Below are positions 42,165 to 50,770 of a stretch of DNA of 64,000 nucleotides, in pieces. Every line of letters begins with the position of its first letter. Positions within the stretch are counted from its first letter, which is position 1. The stretch lies in the NCBI RefSeq assembly GCF_003028855.1, contig NZ_CP028324.1, positions 5,766,001 to 5,830,000 on the forward strand, in the 5' to 3' direction. This DNA comes from Pseudoduganella armeniaca. Lineage in GTDB: Bacteria; Pseudomonadota; Gammaproteobacteria; Burkholderiales; Burkholderiaceae_D. A program made the translations under genes and the position numbers. The notes under the pieces were generated by a model. The model was not told the origin of the DNA. It worked only from the letters and a program-made list of their open reading frames with translations, and did not search any database.

Positions 42165-42207
42165 ATGCTACCGATCGTGTCGTTGGGTCAACATTGATCC
42201 AGATCAA
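42165..42207 (-). promoter_or_regulatory. Class-II FNR/ANR-dependent promoter of oleate hydratase
   Basis: Perfect FNR box TTGAT-CCAG-ATCAA at 42194-42207 (symmetrical, so readable on both strands). On the minus strand a -10 hexamer TAGCAT at 42165-42170 places the start of transcription near 42158, putting the FNR box centre about 42 bases upstream, the canonical class-II spacing. Confidence 0.7.
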
Positions 42208-42250
42208 AACGCCTGGGGTAAAACTAGAGGGGGTGCTCGGGTGAGACCCC

Positions 42251-42305
42251 TGGTGACAGGCTCCTGTTTGCGGGTCGGAGACCCGCAAACAGGAGCCTGT
42301 CACCA
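42251..42305. repeat. 55-bp perfect palindrome, class I dispersed repeat (copy C)
   Basis: 26-base arms around GGA. Outer arm TGGTGACAGGCTCC / GGAGCCTGTCACCA; inner arm TGTTTGCGGGTC / GACCCGCAAACA. The outer arm carries a compensated A-to-T change relative to copies A and B. It lies between two tandem leftward genes, just past the aminopeptidase stop. Confidence 0.87.
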
Positions 42306-42313
42306 CTGGTTTA

Positions 42314-44953
42314 TTACTCCAGCGGCACGGTCAGCGCCTGCCGGATCGCCACGCAGCGGCGGTCCTCGTCGTGCTGGGCCAGCAGCGCGCGGCGGGCGCC
42401 GGCGGACAATGCCGTGTACTTGGTGGTCGCATCGGCCAGCCGCTGCACGCTGTGCGGCGTGCAGCCCGCCGGGATCAGCGTGCCGGCATAGGCGCGCATG
42501 AAGACGGGACCGGCAGCCTTGTCCAGTTCCGGCAATTGCGCCAGGCGCCGCTCGGCCGTCTGTTCGGCCAGGGCCGCCTGGGACGACGGATACAGGTGCT
42601 CCATCGCCGTGCGGATGCGGGCGAACGGCAGCTTGGTCTGCAGGTCGCCGATCTGGCCCAGCCACTCGTTCTTCACCTGCGGGTCCGGCCGCACGACGCT
42701 GGCAGCCAGCGCGGCCGCCGCCCCCGTGTCCGTCTTGTCGCGCTGCTGCTCCGCCGCCAGCAGCGCGGCGCTGCCCGCGGCGTTGCGCTCGGCCAGCTTC
42801 CGGACGATCGTCCAGCGCACGTCCTGGCTGACCGTCACGCCCTGCGGCACGCCGCGTCCGGCCAGCAGGCCAGCCAGGCGGGCCAACGCTTCACGGCTGC
42901 CCGCCAGGTCGATGTAGGCCGTCAGCCAGCGGCGCTTGAAGTTGGCGTCGGTGCCGCTGCGCACGCCCTGCCACGCCATGTCCTCCAGCGCCTGCGCGGT
43001 CTTGCGCGTATAGGCCGCTTGCGGCGCCATGCGCTGCAGGTAGGCGTGCCCGCCGCGCACCTTGTCGAGCACATTGCCCAGCAGGGCGTAGTCAGTTTCG
43101 CGCGGCGCGTTGTTCAGCGCCGTCTGCAGGAATTCGTTCAGCGGCAGCGCGCCATCGCGCACGCCCTCCCACATGCTTTGCCACAGCATGGCGCGCAGCA
43201 GCGGGTCCGCGACCTTGCTGACGTTGGCGCGGGCGGTGGCGAACGAGCGCTCGTCCAGCTTGACCTTGACGAAGCCCCAGTCCTGGTAGTTCGGGTAGAC
43301 CAGGTCCGGGCATAGCGCGCCCTGCAGCGCCGGCACGTCCGTGACCGCGCCCTGGTAGGTGACGGGCACATTGCGCGCCAGCTTGACCGCCTTGCCGCTG
43401 GCGTCGAACAACGCCACCTGCACGCGCTGCTCGCGCAATACGGGATAGGCCTGCGGCGCCGTCTGCCGCAGCGCGAACGCCTCCACCTTGCCGGCCTTGC
43501 AGCTGTATTCGGCCGCGATGGTGTTCACGCCCGGCTGGTACAGCCACTGCTGGGTCCAGGGGCCCAGGTCGCGCCCGGCGGCTTCGCCCAGGCTGCCGAT
43601 GAAGTCGTCCAGCCGCGCATTCTTGAACTGGTACTTGACGAGGTAGTCATGCACGCCCTGGCGGAAGGTCTCCTCGCCCAGCAGGTGGCGCAGCTGCTTC
43701 AGGGTCGAGGCGCCCTTGGCGTAGGTGATCGCATCGATATTGTCGAAGGCATTGGCCGTGGTCGGCACCGGCACCTCGATCGGGTGGGTGCCGGGCGAAT
43801 CGTCCTGGCGGTAGGCGCCCGTCTTGGCGTTCGAGTAGAAGTACTGCCAGGCGTTCCTGAACTCCGTCGATTCGGCCGTGCCCAGCGTGCCCATGAAGGA
43901 AGCGAAGCTTTCGTTGAGCCACAGGCCGTTCCACCACTTCATCGTCACCAGGTCGCCGAACCATTGGTGCGCCATCTCGTGCATGATGACGCTGGCCAGC
44001 GCGTGGCGCTGGTCGGTCGTCATCTTGTCCTTGTGCAGAAAGCGCGCTTCCGCGAACGTGATCGCGCCGGCGTTTTCCATCGCGCCGTACAGGAAGTCCG
44101 GCACCAGCAGCTGGTCGTATTTGTCGAACTGGTATGGGATGCCGAAGTAGTCGTCGAAGAACGCCAGGCCCTGTTTCGTATAAGTGAACCATGGTGCCGG
44201 GTCGATCTGCGCCGCCACCGACTGGCGCGCGAACAGGCGCATCGGATACTTGCCGCTGCCGTCCTCCCACACCTTGTACGGACCCGCGTGCAGCGAGAAG
44301 TTATAGGCCGACAGCTTCTTGGTGGCGGGGAAGGTCCAGCGCTTGCCGCCATCGGCGTCCCGCACCGATGACTCGCGCGTGGTCGAGACGACTAACCAGT
44401 CGGCCGGCGCCGTCACGCTGACCTCGTACGTGGCCTTCAGGTCGGGCTGGTCGAACAGCGCGAACATCTGGTGCGCCGCCGCCGGCTCGAAGTGCGAGTA
44501 GGTGTAGACGCGGCCATCGACCGGGTCCACCATGCGGTGCAGGCCTTCGCCGTTGGTGCTGTGCGCGCGCTCGTAGCTGACGACGACCTCGTTGCGGCCG
44601 GCTTTCAGGTCGGCGGCGGCCAGCGTGATGAACCAGTTGTTGTATTGCGGCGTGACCGTCTTGCCGTTCACGGTCAGGGACTTGATGATGGCCTTGTCCA
44701 GGTCCACCGTCAGCGCCTCGCCGGCGTCCTTCAGGTCGAAGCGCAGCGTGGTGGTGGCGGCGAAGGTTTCCTTGCCCGTCAGCGTGAAATCCAGCACGTA
44801 GGCGACGTTCGAGACGCGCGCGGCGCGCGCTTCGGCGTCGGCCTGCGCCAGCCAGGCGTTGTCCGGGCGCGTGGCCGCGTACGAGGGAAGCGCGCCCGCC
44901 ACCAGGGCGGTACCGAATGCGAGGGCAACAGCTTGTGAGATCAGCGATTTCAT
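42314..44953 (-). CDS. Exported M1 family aminopeptidase
   Basis: 879 residues with a signal peptide (residues 1-26, ending SYA-A). N-terminal beta-domain, then the gluzincin core: YGAMENAGAITFAEARFL (substrate N-terminus recognition), VIMHEMAHQWFGDLVT (HExxH) and LWLNESFASFMGT (third ligand Glu), followed by an ERAP1-like helical C-terminal domain. A zinc aminopeptidase with broad specificity is expected, located in the periplasm. AAGGAT precedes ATG 44953. It is divergent from the GNAT/MazG operon and followed by the copy C palindrome. Confidence 0.93.
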   Translation of the reverse strand: MKSLISQAVALAFGTALVAGALPSYAATRPDNAWLAQADAEARAARVSNVAYVLDFTLTGKETFAATTTLRFDLKDAGEALTVDLDKAIIKSLTVNGKTVTPQYNNWFITLAAADLKAGRNEVVVSYERAHSTNGEGLHRMVDPVDGRVYTYSHFEPAAAHQMFALFDQPDLKATYEVSVTAPADWLVVSTTRESSVRDADGGKRWTFPATKKLSAYNFSLHAGPYKVWEDGSGKYPMRLFARQSVAAQIDPAPWFTYTKQGLAFFDDYFGIPYQFDKYDQLLVPDFLYGAMENAGAITFAEARFLHKDKMTTDQRHALASVIMHEMAHQWFGDLVTMKWWNGLWLNESFASFMGTLGTAESTEFRNAWQYFYSNAKTGAYRQDDSPGTHPIEVPVPTTANAFDNIDAITYAKGASTLKQLRHLLGEETFRQGVHDYLVKYQFKNARLDDFIGSLGEAAGRDLGPWTQQWLYQPGVNTIAAEYSCKAGKVEAFALRQTAPQAYPVLREQRVQVALFDASGKAVKLARNVPVTYQGAVTDVPALQGALCPDLVYPNYQDWGFVKVKLDERSFATARANVSKVADPLLRAMLWQSMWEGVRDGALPLNEFLQTALNNAPRETDYALLGNVLDKVRGGHAYLQRMAPQAAYTRKTAQALEDMAWQGVRSGTDANFKRRWLTAYIDLAGSREALARLAGLLAGRGVPQGVTVSQDVRWTIVRKLAERNAAGSAALLAAEQQRDKTDTGAAAALAASVVRPDPQVKNEWLGQIGDLQTKLPFARIRTAMEHLYPSSQAALAEQTAERRLAQLPELDKAAGPVFMRAYAGTLIPAGCTPHSVQRLADATTKYTALSAGARRALLAQHDEDRRCVAIRQALTVPLE

Positions 44954-45056
44954 CGTTATCCTTTGGTGGCTTGCCCCCAGTCGGTCCCGAGTGAGCGGCG
45001 CGGGGATGATACCATCGGCCCTGCCGAATAATTATTTGAAAAAGACCGTCGCCACC

Positions 45057-45509
45057 ATGCAGATCTCCTTTGAAACGGCCGACCAGCCGGACGTCCGCGC
45101 CCTGATCGCCGAACTCGATGCGTACCTGTATTCGCTCTTCCCGGCCGAGAACGTGTATGCGCTGGACGTGTCGTCGCTGACGCAGCCGAACGTGCTGTTC
45201 GCCGTCGCCCGCGCCAACGACGGCGCCGCCCTGGGCTGCGCCGCGATCGTGGTCACGCCGGCCTACGGCGAGGTCAAACGCATGTACGTGCGCCCGGCGG
45301 CACGCGGCCAGGGCGCGGCACGCCGCCTGCTGGAGACCCTCGAGCTGCGCGCCCGCGCCGAAGGCTGCACGGCACTGATGCTGGAGACGGGACCGACGAT
45401 GCCCGAAGCGCTGGCGCTGTACGAGCGCCTGGGCTACAAATACCGCGGCCCGTTCGGCGATTACCCGGACGATCCGCTGTCGGTCTTCATGGCCAAGGCG
45501 CTGGCATGA
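45057..45509 (+). CDS. GNAT family N-acetyltransferase
   Basis: 150 residues. The acetyl-CoA binding motif is VKRMYVRPAARGQGAARRLLETLE (R-G-x-G-x-A, residues ~73-96), followed by MLETGPTMPEALALYERLGYKYRGPFGDY, a standard motif B/C end of small GNAT enzymes. The substrate is unknown. ATG 45057 gives the cleanest family start, although there is no strong Shine-Dalgarno and upstream in-frame starts exist. It overlaps the MazG-like gene by four bases (ATGA), so the two are coupled. Confidence 0.85.
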   Translation: MQISFETADQPDVRALIAELDAYLYSLFPAENVYALDVSSLTQPNVLFAVARANDGAALGCAAIVVTPAYGEVKRMYVRPAARGQGAARRLLETLELRARAEGCTALMLETGPTMPEALALYERLGYKYRGPFGDYPDDPLSVFMAKALA

Positions 45510-45856
45510 GCGACAGCCTGCACGAGCTGCGCGACCTGACCCGCGCCTTCGCGGCGGAACGCGACTGGCAGCAGTTCCATACGCCGAAGAACCTGGCGAT
45601 GGCCTTGTCGGTGGAAGTGGCGGAACTGGCCGAACATTTCCAGTGGCTGGCCACGGGCGCACCGGCCGAACTGGACGAGCGCAAGCGCGAAGGCGTGCGC
45701 CACGAGCTGGCGGACGTACTGCTGTACCTGGTACAGCTGGCCGACAAGCTGGACATCGACCTGCACGCGGCGGCGCTGGAGAAGCTGGCGCTCAATGCAG
45801 CCAAGTATCCGGCGGCACAGGTGCGCGGCGATGCGCGGAAGTACGACGAGTACTAG
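45506..45856 (+). CDS. MazG-like nucleotide pyrophosphohydrolase
   Basis: 116 residues. The all-alpha NTP pyrophosphatase motifs are clear: LAMALSVEVAELAEHFQW (E-x-x-E, residues ~30-47) and ELADVLLYLVQLADKLDIDL (E-x-x-D, ~67-86), the metal-binding pairs of MazG/RS21-C6 type enzymes that hydrolyse (d)NTPs to monophosphates, a house-cleaning role. Translationally coupled to the GNAT gene. The stop is six bases from the 3' end of the convergent broken hypothetical gene. Confidence 0.88.
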   Translation: MSDSLHELRDLTRAFAAERDWQQFHTPKNLAMALSVEVAELAEHFQWLATGAPAELDERKREGVRHELADVLLYLVQLADKLDIDLHAAALEKLALNAAKYPAAQVRGDARKYDEY

Positions 45857-45861
45857 GACTC

Positions 45862-46352
45862 CTAGAGCGGCGCGCCGTTGGCATGCGACAGGATGACATC
45901 CGGACTCGCCGTATCGCCGTGACGCCAGGAGGCGTTTTCAAGCCGTAGGTAGTACTCGCTTGAACCTGCGGCGGAGGCCATGGACCGGATCATCGCGTGA
46001 AAGTCCGCCACAGCGAACGTCTCCCTGACGACGTCTTCCGGGAAAAACGTAAGTTCACAGAATATGCGGTCCACTTCGTCACAGAACAAGAAGACCTGTA
46101 GGTGCCGTATCTTGCGCTCCCCCGCCATAAGGAAGTGAGCGCTGCGCGGGATGTTGCCAGCACTGTGCCAAAGCCTGCTGGCGCAACGGGCTCGCCGTTC
46201 TGGTCGGTCGCTGTCACCAGCTCCCATTCGTTCTGCACCAGCGACAGCAATCCCATTGCGCCGGCATGACACACATATTCAGCAAAATTGATGTCCCTGC
46301 AGGCGCCGTCCGGAACCAGCACGGCCTCGCGCACCGCGTCAGCGCGCGACAT
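45862..46352 (-). pseudogene. Frameshifted hypothetical gene
   Basis: Two frames make one plausible protein. From ATG 46352 the first frame reads SRADAVREAVLVPDGACRDI and continues to about NGEPVAPAGFGTVLA. The second frame then carries HFLMAGERKIRHLQVFLFCD, ELTFFPEDVV and a natural end at 45862. The switch lies near 46140-46185. Each half has sensible codon use, less GC-rich than the neighbours, so a single-base indel in a once-intact ~160-residue protein is likely; no family is recognised. The ATG overlaps the 3' end of the esterase gene by 14 bases, as in an operon. Confidence 0.6.
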
Positions 46353-47259
46353 CGGACAACCCCATCGCCGCGCGAATTTCCCGTCCCACGATCGCCCACG
46401 CCGGCGACGTCGCCGCCACCTCGTCGTAATGGCTGGCGCCGGGCAGCACGATGACTTCGGCCGCGTCGCCAGCGGCGTGGGCCCGCGCGGCATAGGCGGT
46501 GCCGGTGGATGGCGGCGAAACCACGTCGTTCTCGCCATGGATCAGCACCGTGCGGATCGCCGCCGGCAGCATCTCGGCCGGCGACGTGTCAGCGAACACG
46601 TCCGGCCGCGCCGCCGTCGGCTTGCCCGCGAGTTGCACCGTGTCGCGCTCGCAGCTGCTCTTGATCAGCGCGGCCTGGTGGCGCAGGTCCGCCAGGCCGC
46701 CCAGGCTGATCACCGTCGGCAGCGCCAGCGGGTCGCGCGCGTAGGCCGGACTCCACGTCGGCAAGCGATGGCGTGACGCGGCCCATTGCGCCAGGTGCCC
46801 GCCGGCCGAATGACCGACGGCGACGATGCGCGCCAGGTCGAGGCGCTGCGCCGGCGCTTCCTGCTTCAGGCGGTCGATGGCGGTAGCGATGTCCTGGTAG
46901 GTGCCGGGATAGCCACCACCCGCTTCGTCATGCCGGCGGTATTCCACGTTCCACACCGCGATGCCTTGCGCCTTCAGCGCGCCGGCCATATTGCGCATCT
47001 GCGTGATGCCGCCGAATTCCACCGTCCAGCAGCCGCCGTGGATCAACACCACCACCGGAAAGGGACCGTTGCCCGCGGGCCGGAACAGTTCGGCGAACTG
47101 CGACGGCGCCGGGCCATAGGCGATGTGGGCGTCCGGCTGCGGCCCGGTCAAGGCCAGGTAGTCCTGCAGCGACATCGGCGCCGACACGGCGGCGGCCGCG
47201 GCGGTGGTCAGCAAGGTGCCGGCGGCGGCCAGCAGGGAATGGCGGATCGGCTTGCGCAT
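46339..47259 (-). CDS. Exported alpha/beta-hydrolase (esterase, BD-FAE-like)
   Basis: 306 residues with a signal peptide (residues 1-24). Oxyanion motif VVVLIHGGCWTVEFGG (H-G-G-x-W), nucleophile elbow AVGHSAGGHLAQW (G-H-S-A-G-G), acid in HGENDVVSP and His in PGASHYDEV. It resembles small carbohydrate/arylformamidase-type esterases. It lies 90 bases downstream of the TonB receptor on the same strand and overlaps the broken gene that follows, so it probably belongs to the sigma-54 operon. Confidence 0.85.
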   Translation of the reverse strand: MRKPIRHSLLAAAGTLLTTAAAAAVSAPMSLQDYLALTGPQPDAHIAYGPAPSQFAELFRPAGNGPFPVVVLIHGGCWTVEFGGITQMRNMAGALKAQGIAVWNVEYRRHDEAGGGYPGTYQDIATAIDRLKQEAPAQRLDLARIVAVGHSAGGHLAQWAASRHRLPTWSPAYARDPLALPTVISLGGLADLRHQAALIKSSCERDTVQLAGKPTAARPDVFADTSPAEMLPAAIRTVLIHGENDVVSPPSTGTAYAARAHAAGDAAEVIVLPGASHYDEVAATSPAWAIVGREIRAAMGLSDVAR

Positions 47260-47349
47260 GGCTTCCTCGGCAATGGAAAAAGGGCAGAGCGCAGCATACC
47301 GCGCCCTGCCCCGCCTGGGAATAGCCGTGCCCGACCGCGAACTGCCGCT

Positions 47350-49803
47350 TCAGAACTTGAAGCTGGCGCGCGCGTAGTAGTAGCCGCCGTTGATGCCGAA
47401 CGGCGAGAACGACGGATAGAGCGTCACGGCGGCGTTGTTCAGGTCCGCCCGGTACGTGGCCAGCAGGTCGGCGTTGACCTGGTCGGGGTACTGGTTGAAC
47501 AGGTTGTTGGCGCCGGCCGAGATGGTCCAGTGGTTGTTCACCTTGTAGCTCAGCTCCAGGTCGGTGATCGCCGTGGTCTTTACTTCGTTCTTGAAATACG
47601 TGCCGCCGTCCGGCGACTCGTAGTTATACGCCTTGCCGTAGATCGCTTCGCGCAGGTTGACCGTCCACGGACCCAGACTCCACAACGCGCCCAGGTTGAC
47701 GCGGGTGCGCGGCGACGCGGTTTCCAGGTTCGAGATCGCCGTCTTGTCCAGCAGGCTTTGCGGCACCAGTTGGGCCGGCGCCTGGTTGATCTTGGTGACG
47801 CGCACCTGGTTGTAGTTCGCGGCCAGCGACCAGTCGACCCGACCCAGGTCGCCGTAATTGCTGTTTACCGTGGCGACCAGCTCCACGCCACACGAGCGGG
47901 TATTGACCGCGTTCGAGAAGATGTTGATGCCCGTCTCGCTGACGGTGGGGTCGAGCACATTGCCGTTGGCCAGGATCGCCGCCACGACGGCCGGCGAGTT
48001 GACGGCGCCGCCCGAGCCGTACAGCGCGCCGCTGCCGACGATGCGGTCGCGGATCTTGATCTGGTAGGCGTCCAGCGTCACCGAGACGTTGCTGGCCGGG
48101 TTCAGCACGAGGCCCGCGGACAGGTTGGTGGACGCTTCCGGCTTCAGGCCGTCGATACCGACCAGGCGGGCGCCGGCGGAATTCGGCGCCAGCTGCACGA
48201 ACGCGCTGGTGGGCGAGACATTGGTGGCCGAGTAGTACTGTTCGGCCAGGGTCGGCGCGCGGAAGCCGTTGCTGTAGGTGCCGCGCACGGCGAACGTCGG
48301 TGTCACGTCGTAGCGGCTGGTCAGCTTGCCCACCTTGGCGTTGCCGAAATCGCTGAAGTGCTCGTAGCGCGCGGCCAGGTCCACCGTCAGCCCGGACATC
48401 GGGAAGCTGATGAAGTTGGCGTAGACGGCCTTGTTGTTGCGGCTGTACTTGCCGGCGTCCGTCAGCGAGAAGCCCGGGTAGGATTGCGAACCTTCCTTGT
48501 AGCGCGAAGCCGGGTCGCCCGCGACGATCTCGTAGCGGTCCACGCGGTGCTCCAGGCCCAGCGCGAGGGTGGACGGCTTGTCCCAGCCCATCTGCACCTC
48601 GCGGCTGACGTCGAAGTTATTGGTCCATTGGCTGGCGACGAACTCGCCGGCCGCGAACGAGGTCGGCGTGGCGCCGGTATCCTTGTACAGCGAAACGTTG
48701 GCGCTGTCCTCCACGCCGATCTTGGCCTCGTCGCGGCCATAGGTGGTGGACAGCTCCCACTGCCACGCGCCGCCAATCTTGCCGCGTGCGCCGGCGGTGG
48801 CCGCGTAATCGGTTTCCTTCATCGTTTCCTTCGGATCGAAGCCGAGCGGATACACGGCCGGCAGGCGGCTCGGCATGCGGTAGTTCTCGTGGGCGCGGGC
48901 GTGCTTGCGGCCCGCGGTGGCGAAGGCGTACAGCGCGGTGTCGTCGTCGATGTCGTAGCCGGCGTTCAGCGCCAGCGTGTGCAGGTGGTACTGCGCGTCG
49001 CCGGAGATCTTGTTCAGGTACGGGTAGCCCGGCACCTGCAGCAAGGGCTGGCTGGCCAGGTTGGCGGGATCGAGCACGCGCGGGTCGATGCCGCCCCGGT
49101 CGCTGTAGCCGTGGTAGCGCGATTCGGCCGTCAGGCTGACGAAGGCGTTGGCCACCGGTGTGAAGCCGATATTGGCGGTACCGTCGCCCGTGTTGCCGCC
49201 ACCGTCGCCATAGCGGCCGCCGTTGACGTTGCCGGACAGGCCCTGGTTGTTCGACTTCAGGATGATGTTGACGACGCCCGCGATCGCATCGGTGCCGTAC
49301 TGCGCGGCGGCGCCGTCCTGCAGCACTTCGATGTGGTCGATGGCGGCGACGGGAATGTAATTCAGGTCGGCCGCGGCGCCGCCCTGGTACGGCCCGCCCA
49401 GCACGGCCAGGTTGGCCGTGCCGTGCCGGCGCTTGCCGTTGACGAGCACCAGCGTGTTGTTGGGCGACAGGCCGCGCAGCCGCGCCGACAGCGTCAGGTT
49501 GGCGGTGTCGCCGCCGAATGCCTGTGCCGTGAACGACGGGATGTTCTGGGCGATGGCCTGGATCAGGTCCGGCTGGCCGGTGCGCTGCAGCGACGCGGCA
49601 TCCAGGACCTGGATCGGCGACGCGCTGTTTTCCGCCTTCAGCCCGCTGGCGCGGGTGCCGGTCACGATGACGGCGCCCACCGTGGCGGGCGCGCCGGCGG
49701 CGCCGACGACCTCCGTCTGCGGGTCGGCGACCGGTTCGGCAAGGGCGAGCCCGGTGTGCAGCAGCATGGCGGTGGCGCCTGAAGTGAGGATGGCCTTGTG
49801 CAT
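47350..49803 (-). CDS. TonB-dependent outer-membrane receptor
   Basis: 817 residues. Signal peptide (1-22, ending ALA-E), a TonB-box-like VGAVIVTGTRASG, plug domain with IQAIAQNIPSF, NTLVLVNGKRRHG, IDHIEVLQDGAAAQYGTDAIAGVVNIILK, then a beta-barrel ending in the aromatic YYYARASFKF. The family imports large or scarce substrates across the outer membrane. Genomic context (amine oxidase, cytochrome c, RidA upstream; esterase downstream) suggests an amine- or alkaloid-like substrate, but the sequence does not show which. AAGGAC precedes ATG 49803. Confidence 0.92.
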   Translation of the reverse strand: MHKAILTSGATAMLLHTGLALAEPVADPQTEVVGAAGAPATVGAVIVTGTRASGLKAENSASPIQVLDAASLQRTGQPDLIQAIAQNIPSFTAQAFGGDTANLTLSARLRGLSPNNTLVLVNGKRRHGTANLAVLGGPYQGGAAADLNYIPVAAIDHIEVLQDGAAAQYGTDAIAGVVNIILKSNNQGLSGNVNGGRYGDGGGNTGDGTANIGFTPVANAFVSLTAESRYHGYSDRGGIDPRVLDPANLASQPLLQVPGYPYLNKISGDAQYHLHTLALNAGYDIDDDTALYAFATAGRKHARAHENYRMPSRLPAVYPLGFDPKETMKETDYAATAGARGKIGGAWQWELSTTYGRDEAKIGVEDSANVSLYKDTGATPTSFAAGEFVASQWTNNFDVSREVQMGWDKPSTLALGLEHRVDRYEIVAGDPASRYKEGSQSYPGFSLTDAGKYSRNNKAVYANFISFPMSGLTVDLAARYEHFSDFGNAKVGKLTSRYDVTPTFAVRGTYSNGFRAPTLAEQYYSATNVSPTSAFVQLAPNSAGARLVGIDGLKPEASTNLSAGLVLNPASNVSVTLDAYQIKIRDRIVGSGALYGSGGAVNSPAVVAAILANGNVLDPTVSETGINIFSNAVNTRSCGVELVATVNSNYGDLGRVDWSLAANYNQVRVTKINQAPAQLVPQSLLDKTAISNLETASPRTRVNLGALWSLGPWTVNLREAIYGKAYNYESPDGGTYFKNEVKTTAITDLELSYKVNNHWTISAGANNLFNQYPDQVNADLLATYRADLNNAAVTLYPSFSPFGINGGYYYARASFKF

Positions 49804-49867
49804 GGAGTGGTCCTTTATTCTTGTTGACGAGGTAGAGACGGAGTGCGGCGACAGCGGAACGGCGGCG

Positions 49868-50368
49868 TTATCTCTTGGCGGCGACCACCTCGATTTCCAC
49901 CAGCCAGCCGGGAGAATTCAGGCCGGCGACCTGCATCACCGCCCGCGCGGGCAGGTTGGGCTGTGGTCCGGGCTGGGCACCGGCGCCGAAGAACTGGGTG
50001 TAGGCCTCCATGAAGCCCTTGACGTCGGCGCGGCCGCCCTTGGCGGGATCGCCGACCAGGAACACCTGCATCTTGACGACGTCCCCCATCGCGAGGTTCA
50101 TCGATTTCAGGATCTCGTCGATTTTTTTGAGCACGCCCATCGTCTGCGTCCTGGTGTCGCCATAGGCCGCCAGCGAGTCGGGATTGGCGCCCTTGTCCAC
50201 CACCGGCGGCACCTGGCCGCTGATGAAGTGGATCGTCGCGTTGGGCGGCAGCGTCACCGCCTGGGCGATGGGGAAGTCGGAACCCGGGATCTTGTGGCGC
50301 ACGATGTCCTGGGCATGGGCGCCGGCGGCGGCCAGCAGCAGCGTCATGGCGATGGCGGTCTTCTTCAT
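49868..50368 (-). CDS. Exported RidA-family imine/enamine deaminase
   Basis: 166 residues: a Sec signal peptide (residues 1-19, ending AHA-Q) and a RidA/YjgF domain with FISGQVPPVVDKG, TQTMGVLKKIDEILKSMNLAMGDVVKMQVFLV and LPARAVMQVAGLNSPGWLVEIEVVAA, including the substrate-binding Arg and terminal Glu. Classical RidA proteins are cytosolic and hydrolyse reactive 2-imino acids; an exported version next to a periplasmic amine oxidase suggests detoxification of imines formed outside the cytoplasm. It starts nine bases after the cytochrome c gene. Confidence 0.88.
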   Translation of the reverse strand: MKKTAIAMTLLLAAAGAHAQDIVRHKIPGSDFPIAQAVTLPPNATIHFISGQVPPVVDKGANPDSLAAYGDTRTQTMGVLKKIDEILKSMNLAMGDVVKMQVFLVGDPAKGGRADVKGFMEAYTQFFGAGAQPGPQPNLPARAVMQVAGLNSPGWLVEIEVVAAKR

Positions 50369-50377
50369 GATTCCCTT

Positions 50378-50770
50378 TCAGTGTTTGTTGGACAATTGGC
50401 CGGCCGCGAACTTGGTCGCCTGCAGCTCGGCGCGCAGCGCGGCCACCTGCTGCTCGGTCAGCGCGCCCGCACCGTTGCCCCAGCTGGCGCGCACATACGT
50501 GAGCACGGCGGCGATATCGGCATCGGACAGGCTGGCGGAAAAATCGGGCATGCCGCCGCGCCCCTTCAGCAGCACGGTGGCGGCGTCCTGCCCGGGGCCC
50601 TGCACGAAGGCGTTGCCGGCCAGCGCCGGGAACGCACCGGGGATGCCCTTGCCGCTGGCCTGGTGGCAGGCGGCGCAGTTTTTCTGGAAGACGGCCTTGC
50701 CGTCGCCCTCCGCGGCGGTGGCGCAGGCGGCGAGCAAGGTGAAAGCCAGGGCGGCTGCGATGCGGTTCAT
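50378..50770 (-). CDS. Periplasmic class I c-type cytochrome
   Basis: 130 residues. A signal peptide (1-19, ATA-A) precedes a mono-haem domain with haem-attachment KNCAACHQASGKG (residues ~30-42), an axial Met in GRGGMPDFS (~72-80) and a C-terminal helix ADIAAVLTYVRASWG. Its ATG overlaps the stop of the flavin amine oxidase (50767-50770), strongly implying that it accepts electrons from that enzyme, as cytochrome CycN does for the nicotine-degrading flavoprotein NicA2. A C-terminal ~20-residue extension is not recognised. Confidence 0.9.
   Translation of the reverse strand: MNRIAAALAFTLLAACATAAEGDGKAVFQKNCAACHQASGKGIPGAFPALAGNAFVQGPGQDAATVLLKGRGGMPDFSASLSDADIAAVLTYVRASWGNGAGALTEQQVAALRAELQATKFAAGQLSNKH

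Noticed and set aside
46786..49782. 998-codon open frame on the plus strand opposite the TonB receptor
   Set aside because: It is antisense to a clearly recognisable TonB receptor, has His/Arg/Gln/Gly-rich composition typical of GC-rich shadow frames, and shows no domain.
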